DNA from: Arthrinium phaeospermum
Lineage: Eukaryota > Ascomycota > Sordariomycetes > Amphisphaeriales > Apiosporaceae
Direction: 5' to 3'
Length of the DNA stretch: 64,000 bases
Assembly: GCA_006503535.1 (NCBI GenBank)
Contig: QYRS01000001.1
Location: 2,914,001-2,978,000, forward strand
Shown here: positions 1 to 13,538 of the stretch, one piece after another
How positions within the stretch are numbered: the stretch's first letter is position 1
How the letters are laid out: each line of letters starts with the position of its first letter
The notes under the pieces: model-generated
Told to the model about the DNA's origin: nothing
What the model saw: the letters and a program-made list of their open reading frames with translations, nothing else
Databases searched by the model: none
Position numbers and translations under genes: made by a program

Positions 1-424
1 AATTCATACACACGTGCGCCAATGAAGCAAGACCTCGACAGACATATACATACACCAACAGGGAGAGAAACGATGAAGGAGAGTTAGGGAAGGAGCCATG
101 TTGTTCTTGTGATGCTCCGTTAGAGGGTATAGTAAGTAGTAGAAGGAGGAAGAGGAAGCCAGAAAAAAAACAAGCCCACCCAACTGCCAGCTAATGCGTT
201 CATCTTTAGAGAGTGCTATGCGATTCAGAGCAAAACAAAAAGGCGACGGGATTGGGAGAGGGGGGCCCAAAGCGGAACTCGCATCATTCCCTGGCTGACC
301 ACTTCCTATCGTCTCAACCATCACTTCATGCACTACCCTTAATCCTCATCATCGCATACCTCGTTCCTCTAAGCTCCATCTTGGAGCAATCTAGCCAGTC
401 TAGAGATGTTCTCGCACGGTCAAC
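1..424. other. 3' flank of glycogen synthase, no gene seen
   Basis: The left end of the window is downstream of the glycogen synthase stop codon. Open frames here are short and resemble no known protein. I see no RNA gene or repeat. Confidence 0.6.
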
Positions 425-2695
425 CTAGTTGCCGTTCAACGGAACACTTTCGAGCGGGCTAGCTGTCCCCGAGATGCCTCCCTTCTTGGACCGCAGAGTC
501 AAAGGGAAGGGGTACTCGTCTGGGTCTTCCTCCTCACTGCTTTACTGTCAGTTACGTCTCGCATCTCTGTCGGTATCAAAATTCGTCCACTTACGGAAGT
601 TTCCAAGCAACGTAGTCTTCGGTGCTCAGGCCCTCACGGCCTTCCTGCAAGCTAGCAAAGTCACCGGGCGTCATCATACCCGTGCGGTCGCGGGGCGATC
701 CGGGTACAGAGAATGGCCGAGAGATCTTCTGGTCGCCAATGCCGAACGAGTCATCCTCGCTCTCGTGACCTTCCCCACTGAAGGAGGCAGGGTAGGCCCG
801 GCGCAAGGCCAACTGTCGCGCCTTGACGTATTCCATACCCATCCTCTTCCAGTCCAGGAGATCGCTAAGTCGCTCAGTTCGGTTTCGTTGGTTGATACGT
901 TGGCGGCGGCTCTTTTGGCAGAATTCCAGCATCTGAGACGTAAGCTCGTTGACCGAGTCGTCCACACCCTTGTTGCGGCGGTCCACAATGTAGATACCGT
1001 AGTCGCTCGAGTTCTCAATCAGCTCCTCCATGTAGCAACCAAATCCGGACAGGTTTGTTGTGATACTTGGGACACCCATGACCGTGCACTCGGCCGGAGT
1101 GTAGCCCCAAGGCTCGTAGTAAGACGGGAACACGCCCAGGTGCGTACCCCGAACAAAATCGTCATAGTCCAGGGGCAGCACGGGATTACTCGAGTTCAGG
1201 AATTCCGGGTGGAAAATGACCTTGACGCGATCTGAGGGGTGGTTGAAGAGCTGAACCCGGCGCAACTGGTTTAGGATCGGATCATCGTTATCGTTCACCA
1301 TGTTGTGCGTGACAATCGGGGGAAGACCATGTCGCTTCATAGCAAAGAGGCGGCGACGGAGCAAGACGCGGTCTGCACTGGTAATGAGCTCCTTCTGGTC
1401 TGGCAATGGGTCGCCGTCGTGCCACTTCAGCGACCGCTCAAAGATGCGTCGGCCAATGCCACGCTCAATGACATCTACAGTGTCCCGCAGCGACTTGATA
1501 ACGGCCTGTCCCCTGAGGGCTTCCACTGTCAGGGACGAGGTCTGGGCAGGCATGATGATGAATGCCACCACGGTAGTCTTGCTGCCTGACGCCTTGAGGC
1601 GGTGGTTCAAACGGGCCAGAGACTCGATAAACATGTCCACACCCTTGTTTCGGAACTCGTAACGACCAGCAGTGAAGAAGTAAATGGTATCTTCGGGCTG
1701 GAAGTCGTAGTGCCCATAGAAATGGCCGCGGACGAAATCATGGATCTTCTCCTTGGACTGCTGATGCAGGTTCTGGAACTCGTGCATAGCTGAGAACTTG
1801 GTAACGTTCAAACCGTTGGGCAGCACACCGTCGGGTTTGCGCTTCAGCAGATGCTCGCTTTCAAAGGCGGTGATGTGAGAGACGGTCGTGAAGACGTCGC
1901 AAGCATGGGCGGCGGCGCGCTCTATACAGTAACGGTGGTAGATACCGCGCTTGCCGGCCTCGGCATCCACATCAAACCACTGGAGGTTGTTGTAAAAGTC
2001 GACCGAGCCAGCGCACAGGTAACGGCCGAGGAGGGTGGCATGGGTCGTGAAGATGGTGGTCACGTCCATGCGGCGCTTCTTGGTCAGCGGCAGTGCGACA
2101 CCAGCAAGCCACTCGTGGAAGTGGGCAATGACAGCCTTGGTCTTTTGGCGCGAGACGTATTCGCCCAGAAACCACGCGACCAAGTAGCCAAATACAATGG
2201 CCTCGTTCGTCTCGTCGTCGCCGGGAGGCGAGGGGATGCTGGCCACATTCCACAGATCCGCCTTCCACTCGTCCAAGTACTTGTAGGCCGTTTTGGTGTC
2301 GATCAGCAGGACCCTCGGGGCGCCCTCGATGAGCCAACGCCCGTAGAGAATGCCAATGCCTCGGTTCCTCATGGCCTCAATGGACTCTGATAGCTCGGGC
2401 GACGTGGGCTCCAACTCTTCCACTTCGACAGCGGCCGAGGCGTGGTTGAGAGGGCCGATAAGGGTATACCGGTCGCCATACTCGGCTGTTGTGACGGGCG
2501 CTTTGGACTTGATAACGGAATAGATACCACCGACTAGAGGGACGCATGTTAGTCTCCGAAAGCGAATTTAGAGGCACCGGGGTGGAAGCAGCGTCTCTGG
2601 CTGGTGTACATACCGCGATGGGCAACCTCGGTCGCCACTTCGAACAGGAAGTGGTCCTTGACCTCGCGGCCCGGTCTGTCGCCGTTTTCGCTCAT
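425..2695 (-). CDS. gsy1: Glycogen [starch] synthase, GT3 family
   Basis: Cytosolic enzyme that transfers glucose from UDP-glucose to the non-reducing ends of glycogen. I read three exons: 2695-2614, 2533-595 and 536-425. Donors are GTATGT and GTAAGT, and the joined frame is 710 codons plus stop, close to the usual fungal length of about 700. The N-terminus has the family signature [12 protein letters not shown], split by intron 1, which is the UDP-glucose-binding loop of GT3 enzymes. An arginine-rich helix starting at about residue 570 ([10 protein letters not shown]) matches the glucose-6-phosphate switch of yeast Gsy2. The tail holds [15 protein letters not shown], resembling the phosphorylated regulatory sites of the family, and ends after [20 protein letters not shown]. 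The start was chosen because exon 1 opens with [15 protein letters not shown] and splices in phase. The frame is intact. Inferred regulation: inhibited by C-terminal phosphorylation, activated by glucose-6-phosphate. Confidence 0.96.
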
Positions 2696-5600
2696 ACTGA
2701 CTGCCGACGACAAGCAAGTTGCAGAGAGCCAGATAGAGAGCCCGGAGGGAGAGCGAAGAAGAGGTTGGTTAGGAAGGTATGAGAACTGCAAGTATAAGAG
2801 AAGAAGATTGTGTTAGCCCGGTGCGCGCAAATCGAGATGGCAAGAGAAGACGAAATAAGTTTTTTGACTTTGTTCATGCAGCTGTCTTAGACCGCGCGCC
2901 CTGGACTCAGACCTCGTACCAGCTCTGGAAAACCTGAGCAAAAGGGTAGGAAGAGGGATAATACAGGTGGAAAGATAAGACGCTGGAATATCCAGGTCAC
3001 AGAAGAGCATGCGACCCCGATCCAGAACAGGCGAAGAGAAGAAGAGACGAGAGCGCGAGGGGAACTAGACGGAGGGAGAGACCCCGGTCCAAGGTGATTA
3101 AAGAGAACAGAGCTCCTTCGCTCGCTTACTTACTGGGCTGGGCACTAGACGTCACTCCTTGATCGGCTTAGAGAAAGAAAGGGCAGAAGCAAGAGCTCTC
3201 TCAGAGGAAGTTACGAGAGTGAGGGAGAGAGTGAGGCTTTCCAAATGTTGAAGAGTTGAGCAGCGACTTTCTTTCGCCTCCTCCACAGTCACGAGGTATT
3301 GGAAGAAGGGTGATGTGGTATGTGGGAAGGATGGGAAAGAGGGAAATACGACCTACGGCAAAAAAGCTGGAGACGGAGGTGGAGGTAGCAAGCAACAAGG
3401 TGGAGGTGGAGATTTGAAGATGGAGTGGAAGGAGGAGAGGCCAGAAGTAGTATCCATTCCCCAATGCATGTGGTCGCCTCTTTGCTGCGTGCTGTCTGTC
3501 TGTTGGCCGACCTACCTACACAGTACTGTAGATCTTGCTTGACTCTACTGCTGCTACTACTGCCCGTAAACTGCACAGGCGATGGTGTCACTGTGCATCT
3601 GAGCGCGACACCGTCGCCAATTATCTCGGAGTATTTAGCGCATGCCTACATTTGGAGCTTGCAAAGGTACCATCGAATAGAGCTGGAGGTCTAGAGGGAG
3701 CAGCGAGGAGCTTGGCCCAGGGAAGCCAGCGAGACAGCAGCAGGGAGCTATCCCCAAAACACCCCCAGAAACCCCACCCCGGAGCAGCTAGGGCAGGCCT
3801 GGCAAGAATTGCAGCCCGCTGGTTGGGCAATGGCATGGTTGGGACCACCTAAACCACCCCGGCCGGGTGCATGCGGATTGCCTAACCTCATCTTACCCAT
3901 GGGGGGATGGGTACCTACTGGATGGGGGTTCGTCCGGAGCTGGTCTGTTTGCGGGACCAAGTAGAACACGTTAGCATCAGAGCCCCATCGACGCCCGATA
4001 TCCTAACAAAAGTGCGATGCCATTGATACAACTAACAAAAAATTGCTGATGACGGAGGGGGGAAAAAGCATTCAATACTCTCCCCCTACCACTTTCGCTT
4101 GACGCTTGGCCGCCTGCCCAGGCCAGGCCGTTGAGCTGCATCAAGGTAGTAGCAGAGCAGCAGAGAATGGATCATCAGCTGAGCGAGAGTAAAACACTTT
4201 TTTTTCCTGGCCCATTGATCTTTGACCCTACGAAGCTTGGGGTTGGTCTACGCATACATCATAATCATAAATGGATCCCAGCCTATCTTTCGATCATCAC
4301 CAGTTCCAAGCGCAACATGATGTCGCCCTCGGCCGCCGTACAGATAGCCAGCACCAGCTGAACAAGAAAGAATCGAAAGTTTCCATTCATTTACATGATT
4401 CCACTCCAAACATACGGGGAGACGGTTGTCCGGCCATTTTCTCCCTCTATTAGCTTTGCACCCGAACGGACATCAATCACTTCGAACCCGCTTATTCTGA
4501 GCCCCTCCCCAGTCGGTGCAGATGGTGCTACAGTACTGTACCCAAGGAGTTGTAGCTGCTTGCTGCTGCTGCTGCTGCTAGACTAGCCTGAGGCTACCCA
4601 ACATCGAGCTACTGCATGCCAATGTCTGCCTGCATCTCTTCCCTCTTAGGAATATCATGTACAGTATATATTGCTGCACCTATTATGCATACAAGTCCTG
4701 TCGCCAAGTTTGATATGAGCGACAACCGCAAGGAAATTGAGCATACCTAGATATACACACCCAAAAATAAGGGAGCACCGAGCGAATAAGAACAGGACAA
4801 AAAGATATTTCCAGGGTTTGGTTTGTGTGTGATCTATGCGATCGACCCAACATTACTCAGTCCGGGACGTCGGGTGGACTGGTGGGAAGATCTCTGTCTC
4901 TCACATCCCACGGGGCACCACAAAAGCACCAACCGGCCACCAGAACGGCCCGTACTGTGCCCATTAATCAGTGTATTAACTATTACTCCCAATTGCAACG
5001 GAGAAATCAATGAATTAAGAGAATACCTACATGCGGTGGCAATTGTTAAACAGGAACTGTACCTACCTAGTTTTTCGACTCGTTAGACTTGACCGGTGTA
5101 CCTTGGGTATTCTTGCAGGGGCTTGTTCGCTTCTCGGTTGAGGTGACTCGGTTCTGGAGTGGTAAGTGAAGTGGGTAGTGGGCCGTGGGCCAACCACTGT
5201 TGAAATGGGGCCTTGTCTCGTGCCGCCATTTCGTTTGCCCATGGCCCGGAAGGAGCTCCAGTCAGCTTCGCGCTTAACTAAGAATGACGGAGTTTCCCTG
5301 GCCATAGCTCCTCCCTCCCCCTCCATCCCTCTCCCTAGCCTGGCCACCATTCCGAGCCATGTGCTCTGGTTTGCGGGGTTGGCGTTGATTACTACTTCTC
5401 CTAGAGCGCCACGGGGGTGCAATGGCTGCACTCATCCCATAGCATCTGCCTCGGCTCAAGTCTTAAGCAAATAACTTGCAGTATTGCAGGCATCAAACGG
5501 CAGGAAAAGCCGATGTAGCACGTACTAAAACCACAGCTCTTGGGTGGATGAGAAGTAGAAGAAACATGTTCGTTCTCCTTTTTCAAGACGTCAGGTTATT

Positions 5601-5811
5601 GGGTATTCGAGAATTGCATTGTTCTACCGCATAAGCACCCGGCTCGGAGTCTATAGAATTGGGCTAATGCTGTGCCGTGTAAAGTAAAAGACCCCCCGAA
5701 ACAAAACAAAAAGAATGCATCAGTCAACCCCTCGCTGCTAACGCCGACCCAATGCGAACGAAGCACCAGACTCGATAGGTAAAATAGTACCTTAACAGGC
5801 TGTTACTGTTT
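2696..5811. other. Intergenic region between glycogen synthase and the flippase
   Basis: About 3.1 kb without a convincing gene. The first 600 bp are purine-rich on the + strand, so pyrimidine-rich on the transcribed strand, as expected for the promoter and leader of glycogen synthase. A short CTG run lies at 4561-4579. Open frames on both strands are short, overlapping and of low-complexity composition. Confidence 0.5.
4561..4579. repeat. (CTG)6 trinucleotide run
   Basis: Six uninterrupted CTG units in non-coding DNA. A simple microsatellite with no visible function. Confidence 0.8.
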
Positions 5812-8800
5812 TTAAATCCCTTGGACCTTCCGGTACGACGGCGGCTTCATTGTCCTCCTAATCAACTTGCCCGCGTACGGAGGAACCAGGGAGATGGCCC
5901 CTATTGCAAGCACTCGCCAAAGGAAACCCCTGAAAGGCTGGTCAGTACGGCGCACACGAAACACATAGAATGGAGCAGAGATTTCCAGCTTACAGTGTGA
6001 GCACAAAGTCGAGGTCAAAGTACCCGCCCAGGAAAGGCACGGATCCAGCGTAGAACAAGAAGGTACCGACAATGGCGAAAATCATCATCGGGTGCCAGGT
6101 CGTGATCTCAATGGCCACCATAAGCAGTTCGTTGAGAACAAGCACCGTGTAGCTGACAGCCACCATTCTGGGCCCATCAACTTCGGTCAAAAGCTGCGAG
6201 AGGCCCTGGATCATGCCACCCTGGTAGATGGACACAAACACCCAGACGAAGAAGGTGCGGTAGGAGAGCGAGCGGCCTGACGTAAGTTCCTTGTACAGTT
6301 CGGGGTAGAGATTCGCGAGGTTCTCATCCACGTCTTTGTCTAGAACCAGGGACAAGACTGGACCTGCCGTATACACGGTCGCATACCCAACCAGAAGCCA
6401 GTCCTAGATTTACTGTCAGTTTTCTTATCTTGTTTTGTGATTCGGAATGATTCAACGCACCTTGTACAAACCCTCGGGCTCGAATTTGATCGCAATACTG
6501 TACATGGTCTGGCACACAGCCACGATGAGACCACGGTGGATGACAAACTGGGCAAGCTTAGCGCTCCGTTTGTAGCTGTTTCGGCCATGCCAGACAAGCA
6601 GCTTGGTTAAATGGCAGAACTGCTCAATGGAGAAGTCGGCTGCAAGACTGGCTTGTCGCCCCTCCTTTCCGACGATACCCACGCCAACGTCGGCGGCCTG
6701 AATCATCGACACATCGTTTCCTCCGTCGCCGATGCAGCACACCCGCTTCTTGGTGTACTCCCTGATGAGCTTTGCGACTTCCGCCTTTTGGGTAGGCGAG
6801 CATCGACAGGCCACAACAGTGGGTAACAGGACGGCGACCGAGACGAATTCGGTCCTGAAATGCGTAAGGAACAATGCCAAACTCTCACCGTCAATGAGCA
6901 AGCAGGCGTCCGTCTTGCTTTTCAAGAAATCGAGGTGGTCTTGGGCGTTGTCCTTCCTCTTAAGCTTGGTGACGGTATAGATGTACTGCCCACGCGCGAC
7001 CAGTTTGGAGCTGACGGCAACACATCTTGCTGTTTCGACCTTGTCTCCTGTCAGCATCCAGATCTTGACACCAGCATTGCGTAACAATTCTAAGGATGGC
7101 TTGACGTCTCGCTGCAGCTTGTCTTCGACTCCAGTTACGCCCAGTAGCTCGAGATCACGCTCGAGATATTGTGAAACAACTCGCTGCATCCCAGCATCAC
7201 GACCATTAATAGCCATGGACGCTTCCTGGTAGCTGTTGCAGAACTCGCGGTATTGGCTATTAGATAGCTTCTTGCGGCCCACCACGAGAGTTCTCAGGCC
7301 TTCTCGTGCCATGTTCGCCGTCTCCTCGTCCAGCCAGTCGTTCGCAGCTACGATCGAGGTCATGACTGTATCGGCACCTTTCTGGTAGAACCAGATTTCG
7401 CCGCTGTCCAGGTTGGTCGGGGCGTTCTTCTGTTCGCAAAAGTGGACAATGATGCCCATACGTTTTCCCTCGGATGTGAACGGGAACACCTCAAGAACCT
7501 TGACTTGTACCAACACCTCACCCGTCTCCGTCGACTCCAACGTCATGTTCGTCCGGTCACGGTAAGCCAGCCGAAGACCAACAGATTCAGTCCAGCGCAC
7601 AATGGCTATCTCATCTGGTGACGACGCTTGGTATGACATTACAGTCTGGCCGTCTTCTTCGTCAGTTGTAGGGGTGACGTTATGACACAGAGCAAGAGCG
7701 AGCACGACGTCGCGCACTCTTGAGCCAATCTCACGCCTTTGCCGGGTTGCTGTGACGCCGGATGTTGTAGTATACGCCGACGAAGGAGTGACCAGGGCTT
7801 GGTTGTTGGGGGGAGTAAATCCATGTTTGACGTAGGATGTCACTTCATCCATGGCATCGTTAGCATAAGATACAGTTCCGACATGGATTTTCTTCATCTC
7901 CATGTCGTTTTGGGTGAGAGTCCCCGTTTTGTCGCTTAGCAAATATTCGATACGACCCAAATCTTCCGGTATAGTGCTAGTTCGAACTACAGCTCCAGGG
8001 ATGCCCGAATCGCGTTGGATGAATCGAGAGTATGCACTCTTTCCCATGTCCAGGTTGACGCGAAGACTGATGGGTACGATTGTCGAGAAAAGCACCAAGA
8101 AACGCATGATTTTGATGTACCAAGTGTTTCCATCTGTGTTGCCGAAGCCTTCCAAGGCCACCAGGATGATGGACAAGGCCAAGGTCAAAGCGCAGAGAAT
8201 CTTGGTCAGGGAGTTGATTTCGTACTCGAGAAGTCCCGTCTTCGACCGCGACGGGGCAGTGGATAGTGCAGACCGTGTCTGTGGTCCGGTGTACACAATG
8301 ACTGCCAAAGTGATGGCCTGCGAGGCAATGACGGTATTTGCCCAGGCAGTGTTGTCGATTGACAAGCCGGCCGAGTTGCTCTTATCGCCATCATTGCCGT
8401 GGTGAATATGCGGATTGGTTGCGTCTTGCCGCGTGGGTACTAATTCCACAGTCCCTGCAAACTCATTGACCTTCTTATCCGGCTTCCCGCCTATCACTCG
8501 AAGACGAACAAATTCCTCAAGAGGTAGGTTTTGCGTCAGAGGAGATGCTAGTCGTAGCTTCCAATCTGTCTCACCATCGAGTTGATCCGTCCGGATGAAG
8601 GTCTCCCCTGTAGCATTGTTTCCGCCACCTGCATCGCCCTGGTCGACCCATTTTCCTTTCCCTGGCGTTGAATCGTTGGCATCCGTGTCGACCAGGAGCG
8701 ACTCTTCCTCGACGACCGGCAGCTTCGAAGGGGTATTGAAGTTTTCCAGCGACGTGCACTTGAGCACCACGACATCGGCCGGTACACGTTGGCCCTTGCT

Positions 8801-9841
8801 CAGTTTCAGAACGTCTCCCACTCGTAAATCGCGTGACTTCTTGCTAATTTCGCGAACCGAAGATGAGGGTTGGCCGCGGCCTTCACTCTCCATCTGCTCT
8901 TCCTCTTCTTGGATATCCGACAGCCGATCTCGTTCCTGGCGCCGCTTCTTCTTGAGGGTTGAAGATTTAAGCTTCCTAGGAGAGCGCGACGCTTGAACAT
9001 TGCGCGAGTTAGGGTCGTCGAACTGTAACACGGCATACGCCTCCGAATTGGCTTCGTTGTCCCGTCGTCGCCGCTCAATGTCGTCGTATGCTTCCTTTCC
9101 CATCGTAATGAACAGTACAAAGGCCAGTGGCGCTACATACGTGGAAAGATAGCCTATCCGCAGGGCTGGGATAGCCTGCGAGAGCGCCACCAGCAAGAAA
9201 TACATGTTGAAGAAGAAAGAGAACTCGTTGTATAATGTGACAGGCAAGAAAGTGAAGGCGGTATATTTGGCATTCGACACGATATTCGGCGGGAAACGGG
9301 TCGATTGGGTCGAGCCGACGGCTACAGACCTGGAGGCCGAAGGGTCGTTATCTTCCTGTTCGCCACCATCATCTTCGTCGGGGTTGTTGGCGCTACCGGT
9401 GGACATGAAACTGGGTAGCCGCAGCGATGCGCCAACTCGGCCCAGCCTGTCCTTCGCTACGGGTCGTTGTTGGCGCTCGCCGTGCTCGTCGAGGAGGGGG
9501 CGGTCGTCAGCGCCGTTGCCGCTACCATCGGAGTATCGCTGCTCATGGCCGTCGTCGAGGAGACCCATGGCATCCTCATCCCCATCTGCGCCGTAGCCGA
9601 GTTCGCCATAGCCGCGCGTGGTCCTGCCTCCTCGCCGCAAACCCCCCATACGCAGATTCCGGAGCGCGATGCGTGGCGCTCTCTGTTCGGGGCTTGTGTT
9701 CTGTCCTAAAAGACTGGCGGCGGTGGCCTCGGAGGCGGTATTTGGGTCTAGTTCCTGGAGGTCGAGATCGGCATCCGAGTCAGAATCATGGGTGGGTGAA
9801 TCTGGGGGCTCGGTTGCGCGATATGGACTTGTTGGTGGCAT
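5812..9841 (-). CDS. neo1: P4-type phospholipid-translocating ATPase, Neo1 type
   Basis: Integral membrane flippase that moves aminophospholipids to the cytosolic leaflet of Golgi and endosomal membranes. Yeast Neo1 works without a Cdc50 partner. Three exons: 9841-6461, 6403-5994 and 5929-5812, with donors GTGCGT and GTAAGC, give 1302 residues in one frame. The order is a long acidic, serine-rich N-terminal extension; the first membrane helices around 210-250; the DGET actuator motif at residue 422; the phosphorylated aspartate in SDKTGTLTQ at 637; the nucleotide-binding domain; the hinge motif GDGGNDVSM at about 1038; and a block of C-terminal helices in exons 2-3 (DWLLVGYATVYTAGP onwards). 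The start at 9841 begins a typical disordered tail (MPPTSPYRATEPPDSP). It is longer than yeast Neo1 (1151 aa) mainly through this tail. The frame is intact throughout. Confidence 0.95.
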
Positions 9842-11731
9842 CCCGTATCGGGTTCATGCCCAACACCTTGATCGTCTTCGAGAAATTCGTTGTCGGTAAG
9901 GTGGAAAGCACGGGTATCTTGGATCAGAAGGTTCGGGGTTGCGGAAGGTTGGAAGTAGTAGCTCGGCTGCAAATCGTATGCGGGTGCAGTATGCACTGTA
10001 GCGTACCTAAGTGCAATGTATTTGGGACAGTCCTGGGGCCTCTAATGGGTTCGTGTGGTTTGGAAATGTAACAAAGATAAAGGATGAAGACAAGAGCCCG
10101 TCGAGTAAGCTAGAGGGTTTCAAGAGACTCAGCCGGCGCAGTAGGCAGGTACTGGATAGGTGGCAGTTTGGTGGGTATGGATCTTTTGTTACGTCGTCGC
10201 GTGCTAGGCAGCCGATTACAGATACATGTAAGCTGTATCCTCGACGCCAGCATCAGACTTCGAAGTATTTTAGTCAATTTGATCAGACAGGCCCTTCCTT
10301 TCCAATGCTCCCCAAAATTGGCTTTGAACTCGGGGTACTTGGGGTGGTCTGGTCCGACATGCCGGCCAGCCGCCTGCTGTGGAGTTTCACCTTTTGCGGT
10401 TACAGCTGAGGGACAGCACCTATCGACCCCACTGAGCTTTTGGGCAGCCAAGCAGCTAGAAGAGATCGCCACTAAAGAAAACGAAACCCGGGAAGCTGCT
10501 ACTTGTGGCTAATAACCAAGCCTGTGGCGTATTGAACCCTGGAGCTCTCCTTTGAGTGACCACTCTTGTTCGGCGAGTTTCTTTGACATACGCAGGAGTA
10601 GAGGTGATAATTTCATTTGAGTGGATTCGTATCGAAAGCTGCCATTCTGACAGTTGCCTGGCTACTGTGTTGTCGGACATTCCAGGCCCGGCACAGGCGT
10701 ATGCATCTGCGTCTGCATTTCCACGTCCACCCCTTTATGTGTTTTATGTAACAGGGTCCTGACCTAGAAATTCAAAGCCATTCGGCCAGACAGTATATTG
10801 TGCTAGCTTACGATCCAATAGGTAGAGAGTGTCAGTTGTGCGCTATCTATGACTACCACCGGTAAATATTTTGAGGGGCCATGAGAGGAAAGATCCGTTC
10901 TCTACCTTGGTAATGCGGGACGATTATCTGGAGACACGAAATATATGAGAGGGAATGTGGCTGTGTTCGTATAATAAGACTTACTTGCAGGTGAAGTGGT
11001 ACGGGTACTGGTACGGGGTAAATTACTGGCAACCTGCTCAGATGGGCTTTTCTCTCCTTATCTACTTTGTTGTATTACTACATCAATACTGCTCATCAGC
11101 TATTTGTATCGACCTCTCTAGTACAGTGTCCTGGCCCATCCCCGAAGATCGAATGCTCAGGTAGAGCCATTCTTATTCCGGTATGACATCCAATGACCCG
11201 GGTATACGAAGCTTTACTCCCAGGCCAGAGCATACATTTTCTCTTAGGGGTAGTGTCCAGTGGGGGAGGTTAGCATGGCAATCTTAAGAGGGTTAATATT
11301 TCCTTCTCGGAGCCACTTTTATAACTGGATGGGGAAACACCATCGCCAGATCGTGATAGTTATCCAAATCGCGGAATTGACACCGGAACTGAACTACGTA
11401 CGATTTACACATCTGTCCCGCAGGCAATCCACTCGGGATGAATTGAGGTCATGTCAAACTCTAATATTACCTTTGTGTCCAGGCATCATGTCGCGTAAGA
11501 CCCCTCCCTCACCTTGAAAACCCATTACATCCTCACCATTTCCCATCCTTCTCTCTACACCTCCGGTTTCCTACTTGTGAAACTTTTTGGGCCTTGGACG
11601 GCCTGAAGCGACAAAGGCGTTCGTCCGTCTATCTCGGTCTCGGACAAGACCTTGTCTTCGTCGACAATGAGTCCTCCTACTTTTATTCACCTTTCACACG
11701 AAGCGGCAGAGAACACAGTCGTCTATGCTAG
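9842..11731. other. Intergenic, upstream of the flippase and the small zinc-ribbon gene
   Basis: About 1.9 kb. It should hold the promoter of the flippase on the left and of the small zinc-ribbon gene on the right. Open frames are short and unrecognisable. No RNA gene or repeat seen. Confidence 0.5.
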
Positions 11732-12213
11732 ATGATGCCTAACTGTTACGACCATGTCAAGATCGGGAACTCTACTGCCTTGCTACAGCATATAACAGCA
11801 GCTTTCCAGACTTCTGACATACACGCGGCTCCGTTAAAAGAAGACGAGGGGGAAATGATAGGAAGGACTTTGGGCAAGAACTGCTGCTGCAGCAGCAGTC
11901 ATGATGGTGTAGACGCCGCTACTGAGGTCCGGGTGAAGACATGGAGCTGTTGCGGTATCAACCCCCATACCAGACTCACATGCAATGCCAATAATGATGA
12001 GAGACACCAGTAAGTTACTCCCGATTGCCCTATTATCGATTATCACAGTCTATCAGACGAAGCTGACAAATATCATCCAGCCCACGCTACTGTCACATCT
12101 GTGGGCATGATACCAAGGACTGCACGTCATGCTATGACCGGCATGAAATTTGGGTGCAGTGCCCCAGTGGCCAATGGGCCTCTCGGGTCAAGGAGTACCA
12201 TCGAGAGCAATAG
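11732..12213 (+). CDS. Small cysteine-rich protein, probable zinc ribbon
   Basis: Not a named family. Two exons, 11732-12009 and 12081-12213, joined across a 71-nt intron (GTAAGT to ATCCAG), give 136 residues in phase. The C-terminal half has ordered cysteines: TWSCCGINPHTRLTC, then RYCHICGHDTKDCTSC. The CxxCGHxxxxCxxC pattern and the preceding W-x-C-C are typical of short zinc-ribbon proteins common in filamentous fungi. The N-terminal part is polar, with a CCC run encoded by CTG/CAG triplets. Splitting the motif exactly across a clean intron is the best support for the model. The start is uncertain: two adjacent ATGs open the frame and an upstream exon is possible. Role unknown; zinc binding is inferred from the pattern only. 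Confidence 0.5.
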
Positions 12214-13538
12214 CTGACCGGTTCTAAGGAAGCTTGGCCGAGATCTGCCAAGCGGCACTCGCCCGAGTCTCGGATTATTCTCATATACGTATGTATTCTC
12301 AGCGGCATCGAGCTGCTGGGTATGCCTAACTTTTCACTGTTGGGAGGACAAATAATAATGTTTTTAGAGTGGATAATGTAATGTTTATTAAGTCGCCATC
12401 GTTCAGATCGAAATCCAGGTCGAAGAATTATATCATTATACCGCACCAACCAAATCGAAGACGTATAGGATGGACTTGGTAGTTGGTAGTATTTTACCCA
12501 TGGCTACACACTTGAGGCAGGGCATCGCGCCGGGAACCTCTCCCACCTGGAACGGGAGAGATGAACAACTTGGTCATATCCACTATAACGCAGTATAAGA
12601 TCTGGCCAATGCACGAAGGTGTTCATACAAGCAAATCAAAACTCACCTGATTCCTGCGATGCCATATGTCGCTCCTGATTCGGTTCGTCTCAAGGGAATA
12701 CATGTTTGACAGCGGCTATTGTCAGGTAGGCTCGGGATTTGGACCCTGTCACGAAAAGCTATGCACCAAGAGCCTTGGTACAATCGTCCTTTCAAAAAGT
12801 CTGTTCGCGCGCTCCTCGCTATATCAGCTAAGACAGGTCGAGCGGGTGTGTGGAATCTTGGATCAGGAATCGAAACCGGCCGGCGGGGGAAGGTCCCGTT
12901 ATCACTAGACCAGCTAATCTATGATGCACCCGAGTTTGTCACAGTATGGAGTTATGACACAACCCTATGATGGACATTGTTATTTGCTTATGTATGAGGG
13001 TATCTTTGCCAATCAAATAGGTACACAGAAAAAGCCAATCACCTGAACGCCGCTCCATAACGCAAATAAACCTCAGAGCATACATGCGCGTATGGTAATA
13101 GGCTCGGAACCTTGTCGCAAACGCCCCAAAAAGATAACCTCAGCTGTACGCAATCCTCGCGGTTGCGGATGTTGCAGTCTGTGCATCCCGTCTTCTTTAT
13201 CTTCCTTTTCTTCTTCCCCATTTTCAACCTCTTTCGGTGTCATGGCCAATTTTGCGGAGGCTGCTCCGTTTCTTTCATTTACTGACCAAAACTCATTAAG
13301 CAGATCCTATTGGCGGATTCGACAAGTAAGGAAAATTTTCGTAAAGAAGGACGATAGTTGTACCGGTACCACGCGACTGTGAAACAAAAAGGTCGCGGGC
13401 CGTGAGTGATGGCAAGTATGTATGCAGGATGAACGACTTGCAAGTCGGATCAAAAGGTGGTACGACCCGAAGCCCATGAAAAGAAGTGGTGGGACCCGGC
13501 ACTGCACCTTCGATGTTGTGTTGCCTCATCTTGCATTC
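12214..13538. other. Intergenic, no gene seen
   Basis: About 1.3 kb between convergent genes. A few open frames of 60-96 codons overlap on both strands and show no recognisable motif or good splice partners. Confidence 0.5.
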
